From a virus, in the IMG/VR virus record IMGVR_UViG_3300042889_001876, positions 1 to 31,543 of that record: a stretch of 31,543 bases of DNA. One strand, given 5' to 3'. Made by a program: the position numbers and the translations under genes. The notes below the pieces were generated by a model. It was given only the letters and a program-made list of their open reading frames with translations. It was not told the origin of the DNA and searched no databases. Shown here in pieces: positions 1-7,138 of the stretch (within the stretch, counting starts at the first letter, position 1; every line of letters starts with the position of its first letter).

Positions 1-591
1 GTAACAATTCTAACCAGTTCAAATGAAGGATTTGGATTGAGTATTGCCGAATCAATTATGTGTGGTACTCCAGTAATTGTTAATGTTACCGGAGGTCTGC
101 AAGATCAAATTGGACAAGTAGATGATAATGGTAAACCATTAGAATTTGATTTGAACTTTGGCACTAACAGTGTGGGTAAATATAGAAATCATGGTGTATG
201 GGCAAAGCCAATTTGGCCATGTGTTAAAACAATTCAAGGAAGTGTACCTACACCATATATCTTTGATGATGTATGTACATGGGAAGAATCCGCCGAAGCA
301 ATCATGTATTGGTATTTAATGTCTTCAGAACAACGAGAAAAATGTGGATTAGAAGGACGTAGATGGGCAATGAATGAAGGTGGCATTAATTCAAAGAATA
401 TGTGTGATCAATTTATTAAAGCAATGGATTATACTATTAATAACTTTATTCCTGAGGCAGGTTTCAATTTGTTTACAGTTAAAGATCATGTAGGAAATTA
501 TCAACCACATAATAGTATTGGTGTAGAAATTCCAAAGATTGATATTGACAAATTGAAAAATGAAATCAATACTACAATAGCTAAACTATGA
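1..591 (+). CDS. GT4-family glycosyltransferase, C-terminal part (5' end outside window)
   Basis: The reading frame is open from base 1, so this is the C-terminal portion of a longer protein; the TTG at 37 is internal, not a start. The first residues read SSNEGFGLSIAESIMCGTPV, which carries the E-x7-E signature of GT-B retaining glycosyltransferases (GT4, glycogen-synthase-like); it binds the nucleotide-sugar phosphate in that family. It is followed by GGLQDQIG, typical of the same C-terminal Rossmann domain. About 195 residues are visible, with a tail beyond the catalytic domain. Donor and acceptor cannot be told. The stop overlaps the dUTPase start (ATGA), which suggests translational coupling. 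The fold assignment is strong; substrate is unknown. Confidence 0.88.
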   Translation, partial: VTILTSSNEGFGLSIAESIMCGTPVIVNVTGGLQDQIGQVDDNGKPLEFDLNFGTNSVGKYRNHGVWAKPIWPCVKTIQGSVPTPYIFDDVCTWEESAEAIMYWYLMSSEQREKCGLEGRRWAMNEGGINSKNMCDQFIKAMDYTINNFIPEAGFNLFTVKDHVGNYQPHNSIGVEIPKIDIDKLKNEINTTIAKL

Positions 592-1268
592 AGATTCAAG
601 TATTAAAGAATGATACATATCAGTCTACTGATAATCTACCAAAGAAAGGTACTGATAGAGCTACTGGTTTTGATGTAGTTGTTACAAGTGATCCAGAAAT
701 CGTTGGTGATCAGTATGAGAATGGTACATATAAACGAATCGATTATATTCAATATAAAACCAATCTTAAGTTGGCAGTTCTAAAAGATCGGCAATTTAGT
801 AACTTTGGTTATACTGATTTGGATTATGATATTCTAGCATTTCCTCGTAGTAGTGTTAGTAAGTATAATCTAGTATTAGCCAACTGTATTGGATTGATTG
901 ACGCAGATTATCGTGGTGAAGTATTGCTTCGTTTCAAGTATATCTGGCAACCAGAAGATTATCTGGTTAGAATTGATAAACTATTGGAGGGGTATGTTAA
1001 CTTTACTAAACTCTATAATAAAGGCGATAAAGTTTGTCAACTTAAGGTAACAAAAGTTGAAAATGTAGAATTTGTTTTAGTAGATGAATTAGATTCTACT
1101 AATAGAGGTGACGGTGGATTTGGTAGTACAGACACAAAAGTGACTGAACAAACCAAACAACAAATGAGAAACATTGCAGATTTATATGGAAAAATTAGTG
1201 GAAATATTACCACTCCATCAAAAAAATATGTAGATTCAATTAAAGAAAGAGAAAGACAATTAGGATAA
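588..1268 (+). CDS. dut: dUTPase, trimeric type, with insertions and C-terminal tail
   Basis: It hydrolyses dUTP to dUMP and pyrophosphate, keeping uracil out of phage DNA and feeding dTMP synthesis. All five family motifs are visible: ATGFDV (about residues 25-30), PRSSVSK (86-92), the GLIDADYRGE block (102-111), GDKVCQL (146-152) and RGDGGFGSTD (173-182). At 226 aa it is longer than the usual roughly 150 aa. There are extra residues between motifs I and II and between III and IV. About 44 lysine- and glutamate-rich residues follow motif V, which normally ends the protein and closes over the active site. It sits between two glycosyltransferase genes, overlapping the first by 4 bp, an odd location for a nucleotide-metabolism gene. 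Confidence 0.95.
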   Translation: MKIQVLKNDTYQSTDNLPKKGTDRATGFDVVVTSDPEIVGDQYENGTYKRIDYIQYKTNLKLAVLKDRQFSNFGYTDLDYDILAFPRSSVSKYNLVLANCIGLIDADYRGEVLLRFKYIWQPEDYLVRIDKLLEGYVNFTKLYNKGDKVCQLKVTKVENVEFVLVDELDSTNRGDGGFGSTDTKVTEQTKQQMRNIADLYGKISGNITTPSKKYVDSIKERERQLG

Positions 1269-1272
1269 ATTT

Positions 1273-2583
1273 ATGAGTAAACCATTATGTGTAATTCAAG
1301 GTCCAGTATTCAATAGAAGTGGATATGGCGATTTGGCAACCGATCTAGCAAAAAGTATTGTTAGATATGGTAAGTACGATGTAAAAATCAATCCTACTCG
1401 TTGGGGTGGATGTCCATCTAAAGCAACAATTGATGATTTGTCTACAGAAGAAGACAAACAATTGGCAACAATGTTTCTTACTCAACCTTTGAATAAACAA
1501 CCAGAATTATTCATTCAAATCAGTATTCCAAATGAATTTCAACCAGTAGGAAAATATAATATTGGTATTACCGCTGGAATTGAAACTACCATGGCATCTG
1601 GTCAATTTGTCGATGGATTAAATAGAATGAACATGAACATTGTAACTAGTAATCATGTTAAAAAAGTATTTGAATCTGCACAATATCAAAAACAATTTGA
1701 AGATGGTAGAAAAGAACTTCTTAAGAGTGATAAACCAATGGAAGTATGTTTTTGGGGTGCAGATACAAACATCTACAAGAAAACAAATGAAAAAGTTGAA
1801 TCCATTGAAAATGTTTTGTCATCTATTCCTGAAAAGTTTGCATTCTTGTTTGTAGGACAATGGACACATAGAAGTTTATATAGTGATAGAAAAGATATCG
1901 GAAATCTTATAAAGACATTTAGTAATGCATTCAAAAATAAAGCACCAGAGAATAGACCTTGTTTATTACTAAAAACAAGTGGTGTTACTTTTTCTGCTGT
2001 TGATTGTGATGAAATTTTAGGTAGAATTAAACAAATTCAATCTGAAGTTGGTGAGAATTGTCCAAATGTATATTTACTTCATGGTGAATTAACACCCACG
2101 GAAATGAACGGATTATTAAATCATGAAAAAGTAAGAGTTCATGTTAGTTTTACTCATGGCGAAGGATTTGGTCATCCATTATTACTTGCTACATTAAGTG
2201 GTAAACCAGTATTATCATCAAATTGGAGTGGACATTTAGATTTCTTGAATCCTAAGTATGCATCATTCTTTGAAGGTTCTATCAAACAAATTGATCCTGC
2301 ATCTGCAAATGATTGGTTAATTAAAGAATCTAGTTGGTTTTATGTTGCTTATGGATTGGCAGAAGATAAGTTTAAACAATATTATCACAGTTATAATCAA
2401 TCATATACAGATAAGGCGGAACAACTTAGACTTGAAAATACAGAAAACTTCAGTCTAAATGCAATGGATAAAAAACTATGGGGAATTTTGGATAAATATG
2501 TTCCAGAATTTGCGGTAGAAAAGAAGATTGTATTGCCTAAATTGAAAAAAATTGAACTTCCTAAATTAAACAAAGTACAATAA
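1273..2583 (+). CDS. GT-B (GT4-like) glycosyltransferase
   Basis: This is a 436-aa protein with the two-domain GT-B layout. The N-terminal region has GPVFNRSGYGDLA, a glycine-rich loop common in GT4-like enzymes. The C-terminal domain has VGQWTHRS near residue 195 and HGEGFGHPLLLATLSGKPV near 295, the nucleotide-sugar-binding region. The second glutamate of the usual E-x7-E pair is replaced by leucine, so donor handling may differ or activity may be altered. The last 20 residues are a lysine/leucine/proline-rich tail with a repeated KLKKIELPK-like unit. A plausible ribosome site (AGGA, 7 bases before ATG) supports the start. The stop lies one base before the next ATG. Donor and acceptor are unknown. 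Confidence 0.82.
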   Translation: MSKPLCVIQGPVFNRSGYGDLATDLAKSIVRYGKYDVKINPTRWGGCPSKATIDDLSTEEDKQLATMFLTQPLNKQPELFIQISIPNEFQPVGKYNIGITAGIETTMASGQFVDGLNRMNMNIVTSNHVKKVFESAQYQKQFEDGRKELLKSDKPMEVCFWGADTNIYKKTNEKVESIENVLSSIPEKFAFLFVGQWTHRSLYSDRKDIGNLIKTFSNAFKNKAPENRPCLLLKTSGVTFSAVDCDEILGRIKQIQSEVGENCPNVYLLHGELTPTEMNGLLNHEKVRVHVSFTHGEGFGHPLLLATLSGKPVLSSNWSGHLDFLNPKYASFFEGSIKQIDPASANDWLIKESSWFYVAYGLAEDKFKQYYHSYNQSYTDKAEQLRLENTENFSLNAMDKKLWGILDKYVPEFAVEKKIVLPKLKKIELPKLNKVQ

Positions 2584-2584
2584 T

Positions 2585-3253
2585 ATGTCAATACCATTTA
2601 TATCATACTTAATAACTTGCAAAAATACAGGATTTGAACTTCAAGTACTGTTAGAAAGACTATTTAAGTATGGTAAAAACAATGAGTGTATCATATTAGA
2701 TGATTATAGTGATAATCCAGATACATTACAAATATTAAATGGTGTTTCAGAAAATAGTTTTTTTAAAATTTATAAACATAAATTAGATAGAAACTATAGT
2801 GAACACAAAAATTATGGTAAGAATCAATGTAAAGGCGAATATATTTTTCAAATTGACGATGACGAATTACCGTCTGAAACATTATTAGAATCATTAAATG
2901 AATTAATTGAATTAAATAATGATGTTGACTTATTTTGGATTCCTCGTATAAATGACTTCAAAGGTGTAAATCCAGAAAATTCCAGACAATGGGGTTGGAG
3001 ATTGACACCTTATGAAGATAGATTAATTGTTAATTGGCCAGATCCACAAGGTAGATTGTTTAAAAACACATCTTATATTGAATGGAAACGAAGATTACAT
3101 GAAAAAGTAGAGGGTGCAAAGACATATGTTCATTTACCAGCAATATACGAATTATCTTTACATCATAACAAAACAATAGAAAAACAAATAGAAACAAATA
3201 TTAAGTATAATAAACTATTTACGGAAGAAGAAAATAAAGGATTTAAAGTATGA
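2585..3253 (+). CDS. GT2-type (GT-A) glycosyltransferase
   Basis: This 222-aa protein begins with FISYLITCKNTGFELQVLLE, followed by CIILDDYSDN and FQIDDDELPSE. These are the usual GT2 landmarks: the nucleotide-binding beta strand, the first Asp pair, and the metal-binding DxD (IDDDE, about residues 95-99). The second half is rich in Trp and Arg (RQWGWRLTPYEDR, WPDPQGRLF), as in LPS-type GT2 enzymes of the waaE/kdtX kind. It has no membrane segment, so it is probably soluble. It starts one base after the upstream stop with no ribosome site, and overlaps the epimerase start by ATGA. Donor sugar is unknown. Confidence 0.83.
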   Translation: MSIPFISYLITCKNTGFELQVLLERLFKYGKNNECIILDDYSDNPDTLQILNGVSENSFFKIYKHKLDRNYSEHKNYGKNQCKGEYIFQIDDDELPSETLLESLNELIELNNDVDLFWIPRINDFKGVNPENSRQWGWRLTPYEDRLIVNWPDPQGRLFKNTSYIEWKRRLHEKVEGAKTYVHLPAIYELSLHHNKTIEKQIETNIKYNKLFTEEENKGFKV

Positions 3254-4248
3254 ATAATCAACAAAAAATTGCAATCGTATTAGGCGCAGGCGGATTTATT
3301 GGTGGACATTTGGTTAAAAGACTAAAAGAAGAAGGTTATTGGGTTCGTGGTGTTGATATCAAAAATAATGAATATCAAAATTACGCAGATGACTTTGTTC
3401 TTGGTGATCTTACCGATCCAAATGTAGTAAAATCAGTAATTCCAGAAAATGCAGATGAAGTATATCAATTAGCCGCTGATATGGGTGGTGCGTTATACAT
3501 TTTTACTGGACAAAATGATGCAAATGTAATGCATAATTCGGCATTAATTAATCTAAATGTAGTTCATGAATGTACAAAGAAGAAAGTAAAGAAAGTATTT
3601 TATTCTTCAAGTGCATGTGCATATCCAGAATATAATCAAATGGACCCAAATAATCCAAAATGTGCAGAAAAAGATGCATATCCTGCCGAACCAGATAGTG
3701 AGTATGGGTGGGAAAAGTTATTTAGTGAAAGATTGTATTTAGCATATAATAGAAATCATAAATTAGATGTAAGAATTGCAAGGTTTCATAACATCTTTGG
3801 TCCATGTGGTACATATAAAGGTGGAAAAGAAAAAGCACCTGCAGCAATGTGTAGAAAAGCTCTTGAATCTTCTGATAATAGTGAAATTGAAGTTTGGGGA
3901 GATGGATTACAAACTCGTTCATTCTTATATATCGATGATTGTGTAGAAGCAGTACTAAGATTTATGAGACAAGATAACTTCTTAGGACCAGTAAATATTG
4001 GTTCAGAAGAAATGGTAACAATCAATCAATTAGCACAAATTGCAATTAATTTAACTGGAAAAAATATAAAGATCAAAAATCTTGCCGGCGAAGAATTTCG
4101 ACAAAAATATGGATTTAAATGTCCAACAGGTGTAAGAGGAAGAAATTCTGATAATACCTTATATCGTGAAAAGATGGGATGGGAACCTTCACAACCACTA
4201 AAAGTTGGAATTGAAAAAACATTCAATTGGATCAAAAATCAGATTTAA
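3250..4248 (+). CDS. GDP-mannose 3,5-epimerase-like enzyme (extended SDR)
   Basis: The family converts GDP-D-mannose to GDP-L-galactose (and GDP-L-gulose). The Rossmann motif GAGGFIGG is at residues 12-19. The hallmark stretch of the family is unusually well kept: AADMGGALYIF (75-85), SSACAYPEY (120-128), YGWEK with Tyr152 and Lys156, RFHNIFGPCGTYKGGKEKAP (178-197), WGDGLQTRSF (216-225) and GVRGRNSDN near the end. Cys123 and Lys195 line up with the acid/base pair known in the plant enzyme. The length of 332 aa is normal. A good ribosome site (AAGGA, 8 bases) precedes the ATG. With GT11 and GT10 genes just downstream, it probably feeds them an L-sugar donor. Acting on GDP-heptose instead is an alternative. 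Confidence 0.9.
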   Translation: MNNQQKIAIVLGAGGFIGGHLVKRLKEEGYWVRGVDIKNNEYQNYADDFVLGDLTDPNVVKSVIPENADEVYQLAADMGGALYIFTGQNDANVMHNSALINLNVVHECTKKKVKKVFYSSSACAYPEYNQMDPNNPKCAEKDAYPAEPDSEYGWEKLFSERLYLAYNRNHKLDVRIARFHNIFGPCGTYKGGKEKAPAAMCRKALESSDNSEIEVWGDGLQTRSFLYIDDCVEAVLRFMRQDNFLGPVNIGSEEMVTINQLAQIAINLTGKNIKIKNLAGEEFRQKYGFKCPTGVRGRNSDNTLYREKMGWEPSQPLKVGIEKTFNWIKNQI

Positions 4249-4258
4249 TACTAAAATC

Positions 4259-4396
4259 ATGAATGAATTAAAATATTTACACATAGGATGTGGAAATGTT
4301 ATTTTACCCCCACCATTTGAAAATCTAGATTCTAGAAAAATTGAAGGAGTAGATCACATTTCACAAGCCGACAAATTACCTTTTAAAGATATATGA
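4259..4396 (+). pseudogene. N-terminal stub of a class I SAM methyltransferase
   Basis: A 45-codon frame starts at ATG 4259 and reads LKYLHIGCGN, then a Pro-rich loop, FENLDSR, GVDHI, and ends DKLPFKDI followed by TGA. This matches the start of a common sugar-cluster methyltransferase family (motif I LHIGCG, then NLD, VD and LPF-D), which normally continues for 100-150 more residues with SFDxIxxxHVLEH. Everything after the LPF-D motif is missing, so it cannot be a working methyltransferase. The stop is the ATGA that begins the fucosyltransferase gene. I read it as a remnant left when the downstream gene was swapped in. A functional micro-peptide is possible but unsupported. Confidence 0.72.
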
Positions 4397-5226
4397 TATC
4401 AATCAATAATATAGGATATGATGGTAGATTAGGAAACCAATTATTTCAAATATCTGCTTTATTTGGAATTGCGTATAAAAATAATTTTGTACCATCTATT
4501 CCTATTGAAAAAAATAAACAAGTTAAACCAAATGGATGTTTAGATATATTCACGGGTAAATGGATAAGTTACAAACTTGATTTGTTTGATTGTTTTGATA
4601 TTGAAATTAATGATAATAATGGAAAAATATTTGAAAATACTTATAAAGAATCACATTTCCATTTTGATGAAAATGCATTTAATATCAAAGAGAATACTAA
4701 TCTACAAGGATTTTTTCAAAGTGAAAAATATTTTGAACATATTAAAGATATTGTAAGACAAAAATTGCAATTTAAAAATGACATCAAAAATAAAGCATTA
4801 GATATAATCAATAAAAATAAAAAAACAGACATTGTTTCAATTCATGTAAGAAGGGGTGATTATCTTGGAATTCAAAATCAATTTCCTATAATGGAAGTAG
4901 ATTTTTATCAAAATGCTATAAACGAAATTTCTAACAATAAAGAATATCAATATTTTATATTTTCAGATGATATTGATTGGTGCAAAAAAGTTTTTGGTGA
5001 AGATGAATCAATTTATTATGTAGAAGGAAATTCTCATTATGTTGATTTATGTATAATGTCGTTATGTACACATAATATAACAGGAAATAGTACATTTGGA
5101 TGGTGGGGATCTTGGCTGAATTCAAATCCTAATAAAAAAGTAGTTGCGCCTAAAAAATGGTTTGGTCCGGCATTAAATCATTTAAATACAAAAGATTTAA
5201 TTCCTAAAGAATGGATAAAAATATGA
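4393..5226 (+). CDS. GT11 alpha-1,2-fucosyltransferase-family enzyme
   Basis: The family moves L-fucose from GDP-fucose onto a galactose or similar acceptor by inversion. All three family motifs are visible in 277 aa: GYDGRLGNQLFQ at the N-terminus, SIHVRRGDYLG near residue 150 (the HxRRxD GDP-binding motif) and GNSTFGWWGSWLN near 235. No signal peptide is seen; the protein should be cytosolic. The gene overlaps the methyltransferase stub by ATGA at its start and the epimerase by ATGA at its end. The GDP-mannose 3,5-epimerase-like gene upstream, and the absence of GDP-fucose synthesis genes here, suggest the donor could be GDP-L-galactose rather than GDP-L-fucose. Confidence 0.9.
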   Translation: MISINNIGYDGRLGNQLFQISALFGIAYKNNFVPSIPIEKNKQVKPNGCLDIFTGKWISYKLDLFDCFDIEINDNNGKIFENTYKESHFHFDENAFNIKENTNLQGFFQSEKYFEHIKDIVRQKLQFKNDIKNKALDIINKNKKTDIVSIHVRRGDYLGIQNQFPIMEVDFYQNAINEISNNKEYQYFIFSDDIDWCKKVFGEDESIYYVEGNSHYVDLCIMSLCTHNITGNSTFGWWGSWLNSNPNKKVVAPKKWFGPALNHLNTKDLIPKEWIKI

Positions 5227-6110
5227 AAATACTAATTACAGGAGCAGGCGGATTAATTGGAAGCGAAGCAGTAGAATACTTCTGTCAAACAGACCATGAA
5301 GTATACGGCATTGAAAATAATACTCGTAAAAAACTTTTTGGTACAAAAGGCAGTGTAGATCATCGATTGAAAGAAATAATTAAAAAATATAAAAAATTTA
5401 AATGTTATGAATATGACATTCGTGATAGAAAGAATATATTTTCTTTTGTTAAAAAAAATAAATTTGATGTTATAATTCATACTGCAGGACAGCCATCACA
5501 TGATTTGGCTGCTAAAATTCCATTTGAAGATTTTGATATTAATGCAAATGGAACACATAATTTATTGGAATCGGTAAGACAATATAACAAAGATTGTATC
5601 TTTATTTTTCTATCTACAAATAAAGTTTATGGTGATAGTCCAAATAAATTACCTTTAATTGAAAAAAATACTAGATATGAATTTAAAAATTTATATAAAT
5701 TAGGAATTAATGAAAATCAAACAATTGATCAGTCTACTCATTCTCTTTTTGGTGTATCAAAAACTGCAGCAGATTTATTAACTCAAGAGTATGGTAGATA
5801 TTTTGGAATAAATTCCTGTATATTAAGATGTGGATGTTTAACAGGTCAAAATCATAGTGGAGTAAAGTTACATGGATTTTTAAATTATCTAATAAAATGT
5901 TGTAAACAAGATATTGATTATACTATTTTTGGATATAATGGAAAACAAGTTAGAGATAATATACACTCAAAAGATGTAATTTCATTTATTGATATGTTCA
6001 TAAATAAACCAAAAATATCAGAAGTTTATAATTTAGGTGGTGGATTTGAAAATTCAATTTCAATGTTAGAAGCAATTAATAAAATTGAAACTATTTCTGG
6101 TAAAAAATGA
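5223..6110 (+). CDS. CDP-paratose 2-epimerase-like extended SDR, main (N-terminal) part of a frame-split gene
   Basis: An NAD-dependent sugar-nucleotide epimerase of the RfbE (CDP-tyvelose/paratose) kind. The Rossmann motif GAGGLIG is at the N-terminus. Signature stretches are HTAGQPSHDLAA, STNKVYGD, IDQSTHSLFGVSK, LTGQNHSGVKLHGF, IFGYNGKQVRDNIH and YNLGGG. I chose ATG 5223, which overlaps the GT11 stop (ATGA) and places MKILITGAGG at the start; an in-frame ATG at 5211 adds four residues. The frame stops at TGA 6108 just after SGKK, about 48 residues short of family length. The missing C-terminus continues in the -1 frame (6107-6253). The usual catalytic YxxxK appears as FGVSK, a variant I recall in this subfamily. 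Confidence 0.85.
   Translation: MKILITGAGGLIGSEAVEYFCQTDHEVYGIENNTRKKLFGTKGSVDHRLKEIIKKYKKFKCYEYDIRDRKNIFSFVKKNKFDVIIHTAGQPSHDLAAKIPFEDFDINANGTHNLLESVRQYNKDCIFIFLSTNKVYGDSPNKLPLIEKNTRYEFKNLYKLGINENQTIDQSTHSLFGVSKTAADLLTQEYGRYFGINSCILRCGCLTGQNHSGVKLHGFLNYLIKCCKQDIDYTIFGYNGKQVRDNIHSKDVISFIDMFINKPKISEVYNLGGGFENSISMLEAINKIETISGKK
6102..6110 (+). other. A6 run at the frame break, with overlapping stop and start (AAAAAATGA)
   Basis: The zero frame reads GGT AAA AAA TGA. A -1 slip on the six-A run gives GGT AAA AAA ATG AAA and continues straight into the missing C-terminus of the epimerase. The same nucleotides hold an ATGA stop/start overlap, so re-initiation at ATG 6107 is a second way to make the C-terminal piece. 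Slippery A runs are known to favour slippage by tRNA-Lys. They are also common sites of sequencing error and of real indels. The sequence does not tell these apart. Confidence 0.55.
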
Positions 6111-6253
6111 AAACATCTTATTCTGAAGAAAATAGAATAGGAGATCATATATGTTATTATAGTGATTTAACAAAAATTAAAAGTCATTATCCATCTTGGA
6201 ATGTTACGGTTTCAATTGACAAGTTAATAGAAATGATATATAAATCTAATTAA
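6107..6253 (+). CDS. C-terminal 48 residues of the frame-split CDP-paratose 2-epimerase-like gene
   Basis: From ATG 6107 the frame reads MKTSYSEENRIGDHICYYSD, then LTKIKSHYPSW, and ends at TAA 6251-6253. The NRIGDH-x-x-YSD-x-x-K-x-SHYP-x-W pattern is the normal end of CDP-paratose 2-epimerase-like proteins, directly following the GK-K position where the upstream frame stops. Joined by a -1 shift, the two parts give about 343 residues, the usual family length. The C-terminal motif is intact rather than decayed, which argues against an old pseudogene. It would be missed by an ordinary gene caller because it is under 60 residues. Confidence 0.8.
   Translation: MKTSYSEENRIGDHICYYSDLTKIKSHYPSWNVTVSIDKLIEMIYKSN
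6216..6244 (+). promoter_or_regulatory. candidate sigma70-type promoter for the GT10 gene
   Basis: TTGACA (6216-6221), a 17-bp spacer and TATAAA (6239-6244) match the sigma70 consensus at 11 of 12 positions with ideal spacing. Initiation would fall around 6251, only a few bases before ATG 6255, giving an almost leaderless mRNA like that predicted for uvsE. The site lies inside the coding end of the split epimerase, and in DNA this AT-rich a chance match is quite possible. Confidence 0.4.
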
Positions 6254-6254
6254 T

Positions 6255-7091
6255 ATGAACATTTTCTCTAATTTTATTCCCGAAAAATTTTATATTGATT
6301 GTGTTGTAGATAACAAAAAGTTTATTCTTCCACCTCAAAAAACTATTGATTTTAGTAAAAAACCAATTTCAATATTTAATGATTATACTCCCAACTATGA
6401 ACAATTAAATAAAAATCCATATAACATATTAGTTATACAAGAACCAAATCAATTATTTGGATTACATGACTATGCAATTTCTACAAAGGATAATTTTAGT
6501 TGCATTTTAACTTGGGGTGAAACAATTTTAGAAAAATGTGATAATTCAATTTTATTTCCTTTTGGAACTTCATTTTTATGTGAATGTGCTGAATTTTACG
6601 AAAATCTAAAAATAGAAAATAAAAAATTTAATGTTTCTTTTTTATGTGGTCCTAAAAAAATAACGGAAGGTCATTTTTTAAGACATGAAATATTTTCTAG
6701 AATTAACGATGTAAAAATTGATAAAAATTGGATATATCAATGTCCATCTGAAGAAAAGAAAAAATGTTGGGAAAGTTATTTTCATATAGCAATAGAAAAT
6801 TCTAAAAATAAGAATTATTTTACTGAAAAAATTATAGATTGTTTCTTGACTAAGACAATCCCAATTTATTGGGGATGTTCAAATTTAAATGAATATTTTG
6901 ATTCAAATGGATACATAACATTTAATTCGTCTGAAGAATTGATTGATATTTTGAATAATTTAACTCCAAAATATTATTTTGATAGATTAGATATAATAGA
7001 AAAAAATTATAAATCCGCCTTGTATTACGGTGACTTTTTCTATAGAATAAATGAAGTTTTAGAACAAATTATTATACAAAATAATATTTAA
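6255..7091 (+). CDS. GT10-like (alpha-1,3-fucosyltransferase family) glycosyltransferase
   Basis: This is a 278-aa protein. The C-terminal half has the GT10 donor-binding signature: FHIAIENSKNKNYFTEKIID from residue 176, followed by TIPIYWGCSNLNEYF. It corresponds to the family pattern F-x-x-x-F/I-EN-S-x-x-x-Y-x-TEK and VP-x-x-x-G, which binds GDP-L-fucose. The N-terminal half (acceptor side) is unlike anything I recognise but contains QEPNQLFGLHDYA. It has no membrane anchor, as in bacterial GT10 enzymes such as those of Helicobacter. With the GT11 gene and the GDP-mannose 3,5-epimerase-like gene nearby, it probably uses a GDP-L-sugar. It lacks a ribosome site and begins one base after the preceding TAA. 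Confidence 0.8.
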   Translation: MNIFSNFIPEKFYIDCVVDNKKFILPPQKTIDFSKKPISIFNDYTPNYEQLNKNPYNILVIQEPNQLFGLHDYAISTKDNFSCILTWGETILEKCDNSILFPFGTSFLCECAEFYENLKIENKKFNVSFLCGPKKITEGHFLRHEIFSRINDVKIDKNWIYQCPSEEKKKCWESYFHIAIENSKNKNYFTEKIIDCFLTKTIPIYWGCSNLNEYFDSNGYITFNSSEELIDILNNLTPKYYFDRLDIIEKNYKSALYYGDFFYRINEVLEQIIIQNNI

Positions 7092-7138
7092 TTAAAAAAA
7101 ACCTATACATAAATGTATATATATGTATATATTGAAAA
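7092..7138. promoter_or_regulatory. AT-only intergenic segment with palindrome and short direct repeats
   Basis: This 47-bp gap is one of the few real intergenic gaps in the + block. It contains an 8-A run, then the palindrome TATACAT-AA-ATGTATA (7104-7119), then a second copy of ATGTATAT directly after. It ends 5' to ATG 7139 with TTGAAAA and no Shine-Dalgarno sequence. It could be a promoter or a weak protein-binding site. There is no GC-rich stem, so a factor-independent terminator is unlikely. Function is not established. Confidence 0.3.

Noticed and set aside
1655-1855. 66-residue frame inside the GT-B gene
   Set aside because: It is an alternate-frame shadow with Lys/Leu/Asn-rich composition and no motif; the host frame is a clear glycosyltransferase.
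4205-4258. Extending the methyltransferase stub upstream to ATG 4205
   Set aside because: The extension lies inside the end of the GME-like gene in another frame, and LKYLHIGCG, the natural start of the family, begins right after ATG 4259.
7092-7138. Factor-independent terminator
   Set aside because: The palindrome is entirely A+T with a 2-base loop and lacks a GC stem followed by T residues in the right place.
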